From Amoebophrya sp. A120 (Eukaryota > Sar > Dinophyceae > Syndiniales > Amoebophryaceae): a stretch of 64,000 bases of DNA. The notes under the pieces were generated by a model. The model had not been told where the DNA came from. It saw nothing but the letters and a program-made list of their open reading frames with translations, and made no database searches. This document shows positions 12,741 through 24,086 of this stretch, one piece after another; positions within the stretch are counted from its first letter, which is position 1; the number at the start of each line of letters is the position of its first letter. The stretch lies in the NCBI GenBank assembly GCA_905178155.1, contig CAJINV010000023.1, positions 455,610 through 519,609 of the forward strand, read 5' to 3'. The translations under genes and the position numbers were made by a program.

Positions 12741-15700
12741 ATGAGTATCCAGTGTAAAAATGTCTGGGTCTGGAAGAGTCATGCTGTTTCTGCATGCCAC
12801 AGAAGGTCTGGCATGGAAGCTCTAGCATCACAGGTTTCGAGAAGCCTCCGCAATGCCGAATCCGCATGACAAATCCCTGACTTTGGTGACAGAAAGTGGG
12901 AACTTTTGCTGCCTATGCATGAGAGAACTTTCTGTGTTCTGAAATGCGCATCACAAGTTTGGACTCTTCCAGACCCAGACATTTTTACATTTGATAATGA
13001 GCAGTCAGGAACATCAATCCTCGCGAGGGGGCCTTCGTCGGGCGCTAGCGTGCGTGTTATCAAGTGTAAAAATGTCTGGGTCTGGAAGAATGCAACTTGT
13101 CATGCTAAATCTGCAGCATGCAAAAATCTGTGCTGCATGATTACCAAAAGTCGTCCAGTTTTGACCAAGTCGGGAGGGAGTTTCTCATGCAGGATAGGCA
13201 TAAGAAAGGTCCCGCAGAATCTGTCATGCTAGGTCCTGCATTCCAGACCTCATGTGTCACGGAAAAGCAGCATGACAAATCGCGCATTCTTCCAGACCCA
13301 GACATTTTTACATTTGATACGTGTGTGTTGTCTATCAAATGCACCAAATATGTCTGGGTCTGGAAGATTGCGACATTTCTCGTGCTGGTCCGGCATGTTG
13401 ACTCTTAGCTCTGTATTTTTGCGTAGGGCCATCGAAACAGCCTCTCTGTCTTGTCTGTCATGCAAAAACGCAGTTCCTCGTACGGATTACGTAGCACAGA
13501 AGCACAAAAAAACTTGTCATGCTTGGCGGCGCATTTTTACAGTGCATTTGCTATTGACTGACCTGCATCACAAGTTTCCAGACCCAGAACGATATTTGCA
13601 ATGCATATTACCTGGCTCTTGTTGAGTTCGATCTATCCTGTGCAAAAAATATCGTACTCGTATCTATTCTTGCAATCATGCATTACAAATCTTTTTGTTG
13701 AGGTAAATCAGCATTACGAATTTTATTTCTCATGCTGAGAAAATTTGTATTAATGCATTTATAAAATAGAACTATAGAATTTTTACTCGGATTTCCCGCC
13801 CTTATAGATTATAGGGGCGCCCTTAGAAAATGAATTCTAGAAAAGAAGGCGTCTAGAGCATTCCCCTAGGGCTATTCCTTAGGGGATAGCCCTAGGAGAT
13901 AGCCCCAGGGGATGGCCTTAGGACGGTTGACTAGACGGCACACATAGAAACGCCGCAAGCGCAGCCGGTCGGTAAGCAGTTTACTTGCAGCGTGAGCTGT
14001 TTCACTCTGCAACGCAGGCCAAAAGGATTTGCGAGGGCAGGCGGCACCCTGCAGCGCAGGTCGCATCTTGCAACGGTAGCCGCCCAGGTGTTGCTGACAG
14101 CCCTTGCGGCCTGCGCTGCAAGTGGCTGCCCGCGCGGGCGGCGGTGCTTGCGAGTTCCGACAGCTTGGCTGCCTGGCAAAGACAGGCGAAGGAACGCGTG
14201 TCGCAAAATGAAGAAGACCCCGCAGAGCTTCCTACGGGCCCCGAGGCTCAAGGAAATCGAAAAAAAGCGGAAAAAACACCGGGCCGGTTTTTAGCAGGCC
14301 TATTCTGGCTAACCCCAAACCCCGGCCCCGTTTTGGGGGAGGTAGGGGGGGGCGATAGAACGTAGCAAAACGAAACGGGGGTGGGGGCGTCCCCCGGGCC
14401 TCAGGCAGATTAACACCATCCAAAAATATCTGGGCGGGGATATATCTGGGGATATATCTGGGGAGATATCTGGGGAGATATCTGGGGATATGTCGGGGGA
14501 TATGTCGGGGGATATATCGGGGGGTATATCTGGGGGGCTATCTGGGAAGATATCGGGAGATACATCTGGGGATACATCTGGGGGTATATCTGGGGATAAA
14601 AGAAAAGGGCAGCGCCTGCATTCTGAAGAAAGCGAGCGGCGCTGGGGGGGCCAGAAATCCTGCATGTGGTTGGCCTTCTCGCGGGCGGAAAATAGCACCC
14701 CAGTACAGCTTCCCTGCTCCGATTTCCCGACCTTATAGATTCGGAGGCTGGGTTTCCCATAGAAGTTATAGTAAGAGTGGAGGGAGTGGCGCTAAGAATT
14801 TCTTTGCCTTCTAGAGGCCTCGCTTAAAGGGCTTCGCTAGATCACGGCCTCGGTCGCTGGCTTAGAAAGCGCTGCGGGTGGTTCTTTGTAGAAGTCAAAT
14901 AGCTCAAGAAAGGGGAAGCAGGCCAAGGCCAGCGGCCGGGCTGGGACGGGGCACGCAGAAGCCCAGGGAACGAAGGCGGGCGCGTCCGTTTCTAATGCGG
15001 GCCGCTACTAGTGAAGGGCGTCGCTAGCAAGCGCGGGCCCGTTTTGTCATGCTAAAACCGCCTAGAGGGCTCCTCCTAGTGGCCGCGTCTCCGCTAGCAG
15101 ATTCACAATCGGGCGACTCTGTCGCCGAATTTGCTCCGCTAGCGTTTCAAGATAGTTTTTTGATTTTAGATTTACTAGACGACCTATCGCCGGCGTCCTG
15201 GACGCCGGCGTAGTAGTCTAGTACGAGTACGATATTTTTGTAGTTCATACGAGCAAGGGACCTGCAACTTCTACGTCTTCGTCAGGGCCCAGCGGTGGCT
15301 TCCTACGGTACGACCGTCATTGCGGTCTGCGACAAAGGAAATCGCCAGACAGAAGAGATGAAGAGGAGACGACCAGGAGGCATGATGCTGAAAATGAAAA
15401 TAATCATCTTCCTGCAGCAGCAGCGACTTCAAGAACATCAACTACAGGAGCTGTCACTACGACTAGGTCGACCTCCAAGAGTAGCTCCTCCTCGTCCTCG
15501 ACGCGGGTCGTGGTGCTGGTCACCGGCGCTGCTGGGTACATCGCGAGTCACTTTGTGCTCCTCTGCCTCACCAAGGGGCTTCACGTCGTGGGCGTTGACA
15601 ACTTGTCCCGGGGAAGTAGCGCAGCTATCGAGAAGCTGCACGCGGTCGCGTATCAAAGTGAAAAAAGCTCCCACCCCATATTCAAAAGACAATTTGTGTT

Positions 15701-18700
15701 GCTGGATTTGTGTACACAAATGAACTTTGTCTTGCAGCAAGAGCTTGTCGGCATATTCTAAGCCCATTTGGGTACGCGTCCGGCTAGCAGCTGAGCATGA
15801 GAGACAAGGCTGACATAGGCGAAAACGCGTGACAGTCTCGCTGTACAATGCGCCACATGGGTGTCGTTTGCCTTGTATGCAAGACAAAGCTGATTTGTGG
15901 TCACAAATCGGCATCACAAATCTTCGTTTCGATATGGGGAGGGGGGATACGATTTTCCTTACGATATCGTGGCTACCTTGAACCTGCCAAAGGACGCCTT
16001 CGTCTTCAAAGAAGTGGACCTGGGCCTTCCGTCCGCAGTGGCGGCACTCTTCCAAGAGCCGCAACAGGCTCCCTTTGTATGCATTGCAAATATGTCTGGG
16101 TCTGGAAACTTGTGATGCAAGGAAGGGAATAGTGAACCCACTGTAATGCGCTGCCATGCATGACAAACTTTTTTCATGGTTCTGAGTTCTTGCGTATTCC
16201 ACATGAGAAACTGCGTCTTTGCATGACAGGGAGGAGGAGCTCTTCGCGGCCACGCAATACAAAGTTCAGAGTAATGCCGGACTAGCATATTAACAAATCT
16301 CGCAATTTCCCAGACCCAGACATTTTTGCATTTGATACTTTGCGGCGGTGTTCCACTTCGCGGCCATCGCGTTTGTGGGGGAGTCGATTGCTTTCCCCGA
16401 CCTGTATCGCCGCAACGTGACTGCGAACACGGAAATCCTCGGTCGAGCCGCAAAAACAGCGGGCGTGCCACGGTTCGTGTATTCCAGCTCGTGCTCTGTG
16501 TACGGGCAGCCGGCAAACCCGGGGGAAGGTCTGGACGAGTCCGCGGCGATTCAGCCCCTGAGCCCCTACGCCTCAATATCAAAAGGTAAAATCGGGCCCC
16601 TCCCCAGATGATCAAAAGGAAATTTCTGATGCTGGATGTGCGTGCACATGCACAATAAATACAAAAAATATAAATCAGATTGTCTTGCAGAAAGTGCTTG
16701 GCGGCATTTTCTAGGCCTGTTTATTGGGTAATGATATGCAAAAGGCTAGCAATTAAGCATGTTGGCAAACAGGTTTGCACTTTGCAGTAGTCGAAATAAG
16801 CGCATGAGAATGACAGACTGGCTGTGGAATCATGCGCCAAATAGCTCCCACTACAACCCTACAGGCAAGCCAGAGGTGATTTGTGGCCACACTTCAGCAT
16901 AACAGATTTCCATTTTCATATGGTTTCGGGGGTGCTGGATTTTTCATTTCGATACCCGTCCAAGGTGGAGGCGGAAAAAGTGCTGCAAGCTCTCGCAGCG
17001 CCCTCCTTTCGCGTGAACATTTTGCGTTACTTCAACGTGATCGGCGCGGACCCCTTGCAGCGTCTGGGAGAAAACCCGCGGCCCGAGCTCCGGTCGTACG
17101 GCCGACTCTGGACGGCCTGCGTGGACGCCGCGCGCGGCGCCCGCCCCGCCGTCAAGCTACGCGTGGACCCGAAGACGGGAGACTACGCCAAACGTGACTT
17201 CGTGCACGTTTCCGACCTGGCTTCGGCCCACCTTTTGGCTTTCGACAAGGGTCGCCAATCGCGCGGCGATGAATATCCTGTGCAAAAGTATCGTACTCGT
17301 AGTAATTGCATTTATGCATTATAGCGTTAGTCGTGATGCATGCCCGCGCGTTAGCGCCTGGCACAGAATGAAAGTCGGTGCTGTTGTGAGAAAACCTTTT
17401 GTAGAAGAAGCTGCTATAGTCTATGGTGCCAGTTAGAAAGACCGTCGGTACGCAGCACGCGCGTAGAAGTAGACGGGTTTAGGGTATACCTACAAGCAGC
17501 GTTACAAGTTCAAAAGCAGAAAAGATTTCGTACAAGAAGCTAGTACTTATTTAATATGAGGATGATACAATAGACAGGGTTTAGGAAAAAGTCTGTGTTC
17601 AGACTTGGCGCGCTAGTTCGACTTTTGTTTCATTACAAGACCACTATGCGTGGCCCGCCCTGCGTATAGCATCGGGAAGCAATAGTCTTATTAGTGTAGT
17701 GCTATGGTGGAGGGTTTAACTGCTTTGCGGTGCCCGAGTCTGTCGAGCACAAGTAGTCGTACTTGGCGCAAGTTTTAGGCGCTACGCTACTCGCCACACC
17801 GCACCCGTACCCGTACCCGTACCCGTACAAATCTACACCCCAAGGTAAAACAGCATGACAAATTCCATTTGTCATGCTGAGGAAATTTGTAATGCCATTA
17901 CTACTAGTGCGATGCTTTTGCAATTCATGATGAATCAGCTGCAGCAACAAGAACTACCTCCGAACAAGAAGAAACTGTGTTGACCGTTATCCTGCGAAAA
18001 AACGTCCCCACCCCATAGTCAAGTTGGGAACTTAGCAACACAAATCCAGAAGTTTTGGGAGCCACGCATGACAAGTTGCAGTCCGTAGGGTAGTGCATGT
18101 TAGCAAGGACAATTGCATCACAAATCCGTCTGCTGATCCTGTTTACAGCATCACAAATTCCAAAACGCGATTGGTAAGCATAGGCATGGACATGCGCATT
18201 ACAAATCTTCCTGTCATCGGAAATCCGCATGACAACTCTGGGGGGAGCGCGTTTTTACACAGGATAACCGTCCACAACGTAGGTCTCGGGAAGCCAAATT
18301 CGATCGCCGAGTTCGTGGAAAGTTTCCGCGCTGTGTCCGGTGTGGACGTGAAGATAGAAACGGAGCCCCTCGTATGAAATGTAAAAGTGTCTGGGTCTGG
18401 AAGAATGCAACTTGTGATGCTGAATTTGGATTCCAAAAAAATCTGTATTGCATGAGCAGCAAAAGGAACGCAATTTTTGCTACGCGGAGAAGCATTTGTC
18501 ATGCGGAATAGGCATCGCGAAGCCCTCAAAAAATATGTGATGCTAGGGCATGCATCACAGACATCATGGCCAATGCAAAACATGCATGACAAGTCTCAGA
18601 ATCTTCCAGACCCAGACATTTTTACATTTGATACCTCGGGAAAGAGGAGCCGTTGCAGTTGTTCGCGAAGAGCGCGAAGATACTATCCTGAGTAAAAACG

Positions 18701-21700
18701 TACCCACACCAGAGTTGTAATGCAGATTTGCAAAGACATGGAGACTCGTAATGCGCATCCCCATGAGGGCCATTTCCAATCGTGTTTTGGAATTTGTGAT
18801 GCTGTGAACAGGATGAGAGGCTTGCTTTCTCATGCGGCTGCCCTTGCTAAACAGCACGACGCTACAGATGAAAACTTGTCATGCAAACCTCCCAAAACTT
18901 GGAGATTTGTGTTGCAGATTTACCAACTTGACTATGGGGTGGGGACGTTTTTACACAGGATAGATACAGCGGGACCTAGAGTGGAAGCCGAGGTTTACGG
19001 ATTTCAAATATGTCTGGGTCTGGAAGGTTGGAACTTGTAATGCTGTCTGCGGATTCTAAAAATATCTGTGTTGCATGATGAGCAGCAAGAGGACCCACTT
19101 CTTGGCGCGCGGAGACGGCATTTCTCATGCGTGATTAGCATCAAGAAGCTCTCAAAAAATCTGTGATGCTAGCACCAGCATCACAGACCTCACGGGTCAT
19201 GCAAAATGTGCATGACAAGCCCCGACTCTCTCAGACCCAGACATTTTTGTAGTTGATGAGGTTTACGGATTTGCGCGAGATGCTGCGCACCGGTTGGGCC
19301 TACGAGGTCAAAGCTCGAGGACAAGTTGTACAAGCTCTTGCAGAGAACAACAAGGGGAAAAGCGACGGCGCAACTGCTAGTACAAAAATCGCGCCAACGT
19401 CGGCAACTACACTTTCACCTTCATCTCCTGCTGATACCACCGATTCCCCGTTTCCGTTTATATGGCGTGCTCAACTGTTACGACATTCTCAACTGTTACA
19501 TAAATTTGTGATGCAAGAATGGCAAAACTGAAAGGAAGAAGATTTTTTTTGCGCCTTCTGCATTACATGGAAATAAAACAGGGTATGACAAACCATGGAA
19601 ATAAGACAGTTGAGTTTGTAACGTTTGCGTCGAGTCTGATAGTTTAACCGCACGGAGTATCAAGTGCAAATATGTCTGGGTCTGGAAGGTTGCAACTTGT
19701 CATGCAGATTTTACATGACCCGTGACGTCTGTGATGTACTCCCTAGTATCACAGATTTTCTGACTATGTCTTGATGCCTATTCCGCATGACAAATGGCCT
19801 CCCCGCGTAGCACAGACTGAACTCCTCTTGCTGGTCATCCAATACAGTTTTTTTTAGAGTCCAAAGCTAGCATCACAAGTTGCAACTTTCCAGACGCAGA
19901 CATATTTGCATTTCATACGGAGTTTGACACCCTGTTGGCAGCCGGGCAGGCGCGGCAACAGAAATTTGGGTACGTTGTCGTGCTGTTCTTCAACCAGGGG
20001 TTCGTGAAGATGATGAAGAGTTGGATCTGTAACGTGAAGAAAGTCGTGGGCCCGAATTGGCTTGCGGACCACGCGCTCTTTATTGCCACGGAGCGGCAGG
20101 CTGGACAGCAGCTGCAACTGTTTGACACCGGGTTGAGCATTGTGTACGTGACCTACATATCAAATGCAAAAATGTCTGGGTCTGGAAGAGTTCCAGACTT
20201 GTCATGCAGGTTTTCCATGTCCCGTTAGGTCTGGCATGTAGGACATAGCACGACAGATTCTGTGCGAGTTCCATCATGCCTATCCTGCATGAGAAACTGC
20301 CTCGCGATTAGGTCAAAAGTGGACAGCTTTTGGTAAGCTTGCAACACAGATTTTTGCACGCTTCAGATTTAGCATGACAAGTTGCATTCTTCCAGACCCA
20401 GACATTTTTCCAGTTGATACTACAAGATGCCGGCCGTAATTCGGTACGGGCAGGCTGTGTACGGGAGTTTCCTCCTGTGGTATGCATTGCAAAAGCTAAA
20501 GCATCGTACTAGTATAAGTAAATTGAATCACAAATTTTGGCAAGAGGAAATAAAGTTGAATTTGTAATGTTGTTTTACCTTAGGATGAAGATTTGTCATG
20601 CATATTTGCAATTAGTACGAGGAGAGCGATAGTACTTTTGCACAGGATATGTGGCGTGGCAAGTTGATTCGCGAGCTTCTGCAAGCCAAGCTGACGGTGT
20701 GGCAGGTGGAGGCAGACGCGTACTGGTCTCGAGACCCTTCCTATCCAAGAAAAAACGTTGTTATTGTAAATTTGTGAAGATGCGCAACATGCAAATTGAT
20801 TGCGCCTGTCGTGCTGTGCCTGCATTGTAGGGTCCATTCAAAGGCGTTTTCGCGTACTATCTGCGCATGACAGGTTATTTTTCCTGTCATGCGAGAGCCG
20901 AAAGATTTTTGATTTTGTCATGCTAATCCTCCAAGAAAGTTGTGTTACACCTACGTACGATCTTTTTTTCTTGGATACTTCCGAGGAGGTGCTCCAGCAA
21001 GAGGCAGACATTGTGACCATGTCGGACATGCCGCCGCCGGGAAAGTACCTGAACGGGGGCTTTCTCCTCGCGAAGCCTTCGGAGGCAAACTTGAAGGTGT
21101 GGAGCGAGGTGATCCGGAGGATGGAAAACGTGGTCCGAGGAAAAACGAAGGACGTGGGGGAGGCGGGGAACGACCAGCTTTACTTTCCGCCGGCCCTGAA
21201 ACGACACGTATCGTACGAAAAAAGTGTTTCACTGTAAGGATTTTGCATGTTTTGCATCGCAAGCTTGTTCTACATGACAGAGAAAATTTGCCATGCAAGC
21301 TTCCCAAGGGAAACAAAACACAGCTAAAACCCCACTTTCTTGCATGTGTAGCAAGACAAATACTTGTGTGTTCCATTTTATCATCATGCATCACAAGTTT
21401 ACAGTAACACAGTTTTTCTTGTGGATAACACGGTGCGAAGGTGCACTGGCTGCCGCCGAACCGGTATTGTGGGGAAAAATCCCCCCTCCCCATATTGTAA
21501 CGGTATGTTTCCGAAAATTTGCGTTGCTGATTTGTGGGCACAAATCACATTTGTCTTGCAAGAAGGCAACTCCACGGGCTCCGCCGCATTATGCAGGCGG
21601 TTTGTCATGCTGTTGGGCCTACAGCGCGGACGTTTTTAATGCGAAGCGCCTAGGCCAACACCTCGCTACTCCCGCTTGGATTGGGCCTGCAGTCCTCTCC

Positions 21701-23704
21701 TGCAAGACAGCTTGAATCTGTGTACGCAAATCCAGCATCAGAAGTTTCGTTTTGATATGGGGAGGGGGATTTTTTCCTTTTGATAACCGGTTCGCCTGTG
21801 GCGTCTGGTACCGGAACCCGAAATATCCTGTGCAAAAGTATCAGATACTCGTATTGCAATCATGCATTACAAATCTTGTTCTTACGCTAAATCCGCATTA
21901 CAAACAAGGTCCGAGCACGGGGACAGAGTCCCCGTGCGGCGACCTTCCGGCAATTGTCTGGGACGAGTTCGGGGGTTGTGGTGGCTGGCACTGGGCAGGC
22001 AGGCCCCTGCAGCCCGGTGTCTCTGTGTGGCCTGCGCCCCCTGATCCGCGGCAGATCTGCGGACGGAGCCCCTCTGCTTGCCCACACTAGGCCCGTTGGC
22101 CTACCGCGAACAAAGAGAACAGAAAGGAAGAAGCTGGCGCCGGATGTGTAGCTGGCCCCTAGGTCATGACGCGGGGACCGAGTCCCCGCGCTGACCTAGG
22201 GCTTTTGCCCCTGGGCCGTGCGGTTAGTTTCCGGGAAGCGCCCAAAGCTGGCCCCTAGGTCATGACGCGGGGACCGAGTCCCCGCGCTGACCTAGGGCTT
22301 TTGCCCCTGGGCCGTGCGGTTAGTTTCCGGGAAGCGCCCAAAGCTGGCCCCTAGGTCATGACGCGGGGACCGAGTCCCCGCGCTGACCTAGGGCTTTTGC
22401 CCCTGGGCCGTGCGGTTAGTTTCCGGGAAGCGCCCAAAGCTGGCCCCTAGGTCATGACGCGGGGACCGAGTCCCCGCGCTGACCTAGGGCTTTTGCCCCT
22501 GGGCCGTGCGGTTAGTTTCCGGGAAGCGCCCAAAGCTGGCCCCTAGGTCATGACGCGGGGACCGAGTCCCCGCGCTGACCTAGGGCTTTTGCCCCTGGGC
22601 CGTGCGGTTAGTTTCCGGGAAGCGCCCAAAGCTGGCCCCTAGGTCATGACGCGGGGACCGAGTCCCCGCGCTGACCTAGGGCTTTTGCCCCTGGGCCGTG
22701 CGGTTAGTTTCCGGGAAGCGCCCAAAGCTGGCCCCTAGGTCATGACGCGGGGACCGAGTCCCCGCGCTGACCTAGGGCTTTTGCTCCTCGGCCGTGCGGC
22801 TAGTTTCCGGGAAGCGCCCAAAGCCGGCCCCTAGGTCATGACGCGGGGACCGAGTCCCCGCGCTGGCCTAGGGCTTTTGCCACTGGGCCGCGCGGTTAGT
22901 TTCCGGGAAGCGCCCAAAGCTGGCCCCTAGGTCATGACGCGGGGACCGCGTCCCCGCGCTGACCTGGAGCTTTTGCCCCTGGGCCGTACGGTGTCCGGGA
23001 AGCGCCCAAAGGAAGCTGGCCCCCAGGTCATGACGCGGGGATTGGGTCCCCGCGCTGACCGAGGGCGCCTTTCGCCCCTGGGCCTTGCCCACGGGGCCCG
23101 GTAAGCTCGACAGGCTGGCGGCTCGCGTGACAAACTGGAGGCCGGCATTGCGCATCTCGCGTGGCGAGGTCCCAAAGTGTGTCCGGCGTGTGTCCGAAAG
23201 TCTGCCCGGGGTGTGTCGGAAAGTCTGCCCGGGGTGTGTCCGGGGTGTGTCTGGGGTATGTTCGGACTTTTTGCCTGGGGTGTGTTCGGGGGTCTGTCTG
23301 GGGTATGTCTGGGGTGTGTCTGGGGTGTGTCTGGGGTATGTTTATACCCCACCTGTTGCTTTTTCGCCAAAAATTTGTATTCAGGTCGTGATTGACTGCC
23401 ATTTGCATACCCCTGACACACCCCCGAACATACCCCCGAACATACCCCTCGCATGCATTTTTGACCAGCTGCTGCAGTTTAGATAGTAATTTCATTTCTC
23501 ATGCTGAGGAAATAATTTGTGATGCATTTATACGAGTACGATACTTATTTTGCAATGCATACGAAAATTTTTCAAAAAAACTCCACCACCTTGCCCACCG
23601 TCATTTTGAACAATTGGGTGGTGGGGAACGCCAAGAAAGTGGAACGCGCCATTAAGTGGAAGCACTGGTTTCTGAACGACGAAGAAACGGAGTGCTTGCC
23701 GTAG
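12741..23704 (+). CDS. Type II membrane UDP-glucose 4-epimerase fused to GT77-like glycosyltransferase
   Basis: Exons: 12741-12745, 13002-13057, 13325-13332, 13613-13633, 15255-15650, 15972-16077,16343-16576, 16960-17273, 17935-17987, 18272-18372, 18639-18683, 18968-19002, 19271-19460, 19647-19657, 19923-20157, 20425-20480, 20655-20741, 20983-21208, 21433-21464, 21791-21823, 23567-23704; 793 residues. Residues 12-31 form a signal anchor after a short Arg-rich N-terminus; a polar Ser/Thr linker follows. Epimerase domain about 116-500: NAD motif GAAGYI at 121-126, FHFAAIAFVGES near 202, SSSCSVYG, catalytic-type YASTK at 273-277, KRDFVHVSDLASAHL, and WKPRFTDLREML at its end. Transferase domain about 525-793: VVVLFFNQGFVKMMKSWICN, EADAYWSRDP at 641-650 (place of the usual DxD), NGGF at 675-678 and NDQ at 714-716. 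It probably makes UDP-galactose-type donors and transfers the sugar in the Golgi lumen. The fusion rests on in-frame exons; two adjacent genes remain possible. Confidence 0.82.
13762..15221 (+). mobile_element. Non-autonomous Helitron-like element, copy 1
   Basis: The 3' end has a perfect 11-bp stem, one-base-loop hairpin (CGCCGGCGTCC, T, GGACGCCGGCG; 15188-15210), then seven bases, then CTAG, and the next host base is T. The intact family-B site reads ...GCATTTA/TACGAG..., so insertion fell between A and T with no target duplication. Hairpin, CTAG end and A/T target are Helitron hallmarks; the 5' end begins TA rather than TC, so the class is inference. No replication or helicase gene is present. 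Inside are a 12-bp ATATCTGGGGAT-type array (14438-14595) and a block near 14280-14360 shared with copies 2 and 3. Confidence 0.6.
14438..14595. repeat. ATATCTGGGGAT-type 12-bp tandem array
   Basis: About 13 imperfect 12-bp units. The same array, reversed, lies at 26910-27075 in the second Helitron-like copy. Long ORFs over these arrays (ISGD, SPDI repeats) come from the 12-bp period, not from a protein. Confidence 0.85.
17274..17928. mobile_element. Composite family-B introner, 655 bp
   Basis: Starts like a normal family-B copy, runs after about 55 bases into unrelated sequence (17330-17830), and ends with a normal right half (from about 17845). The flanking repeat is GATGAA on both sides, with the final A of the element lost. 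The inserted part includes a short ACCCGT array (17803-17826). I see no hairpin or CTAG end here. Confidence 0.7.
22151..23110. repeat. 96-bp tandem array, each unit a near-perfect palindrome
   Basis: Units begin at 22151, 22247, 22343, 22439, 22535, 22631, 22727, 22823 and 22919, with a decayed tenth. The first six look identical; later ones drift. Each unit carries CTAGGTCA and TGACCTAG arms around CGCGGGGAC...GTCCCCGCG, giving a hairpin of about 18 bp. The repeats abut without spacers, so this is not a CRISPR array. Confidence 0.95.
23170..23452. repeat. GGTGTGTCTGG minisatellite with inverted partner
   Basis: Degenerate about 11-bp units run from 23170 to 23345 on the plus strand. A short complementary run (CCGAACATACCCC type) follows at 23399-23452, so the transcript could fold back. 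It is the right-hand filler of the composite introner. Confidence 0.8.
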
Positions 23705-24086
23705 GTTTGATTTCTGTGGTCACCTGCTGTGCAGCTCCTTCGACTAGAATAATTCATTTTGCAATCGGCGACTCGCACCACTTCCAAAATTGTCGTTTTT
23801 GTCGCCCTGACTTGGTCCACCTCGTCTCCGGGTCATTATGCTAGTATTAATGGCAATGACTTCTGGTCGTGTGATTGGAAAGAGATTCGATTTTTCTTCT
23901 ACGTCATTGCTTTATATTTTCACTTTCACACTTTCTTATTTTTATACATCACTTTTCTTTTCTTTTTACGTATATAAATGAGACCAACAAGGTCCTCATA
24001 TCAATCAAAAACCGTTTTAATATAGTAGGCGTCCCAATACTAATTGTTTTATGTTTGTTTGTTTACGGTCGGACTGCACGGCCACG

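Larger units (their letters stand above)
13634..15249. mobile_element. Composite family-B introner carrying a Helitron-like element
   Basis: An ordinary family-B introner is about 150 bp; this one is 1616 bp. Its left part (13634-13761) and right part (15222-15249) match the two halves of a normal copy, and all the extra DNA is one inserted element. The host duplication is CGATC on the left and CGAGC on the right, and the flanking exons join in frame without it. Confidence 0.85.
12746..23561. mobile_element. 20 introners in the epimerase-glycosyltransferase gene
   Basis: 12746-12996 A ATGAG; 13058-13319 A CGTGT; 13333-13607 A TTGTC/TTACC; 13634-15249 B composite CGATC/CGAGC; 15651-15966 C TCGCG/TCGTG; 16078-16337 A CTTTG; 16577-16954 C CTCAA/CCCGT; 17274-17928 B composite GATGAA; 17988-18266 D ACCGT; 18373-18633 A CCTCG; 18684-18962 D GATAC; 19003-19257 A, 13-bp repeat GAGGTTTACGGAT; 19461-19641 E GTTTA; 19658-19917 A CGGAG; 20158-20419 A CTACA; 20481-20649 B TGTGG; 20742-20977 F-type CTTCC; 21209-21427 F-type ACACG; 21465-21785 C ACCGG; 21824-23561 B composite CGAAA. 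Confidence 0.9.
21824..23561. mobile_element. Composite family-B introner with palindromic 96-bp array, 1738 bp
   Basis: Normal family-B ends (first about 80 and last about 75 bases) and a perfect CGAAA duplication enclose about 1.6 kb of GC-rich tandem DNA. Exons on both sides join in frame within the glycosyltransferase domain. Confidence 0.85.

Noticed and set aside
14490-14738. Repeat protein (ISGD / SPDI repeats), also at 26799-27308
   Set aside because: Twelve-base tandem DNA gives four-residue repeats in every frame; it lies in a transposon-like insert within an intron.
15438-16262. Minus-strand ORF of 274 codons
   Set aside because: Shadow of the epimerase exons plus introner DNA; the plus strand carries the NAD motif.
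22151-23110. Possible CRISPR array
   Set aside because: Units of 96 bp are contiguous with no unique spacers and no cas genes; the host is eukaryotic.
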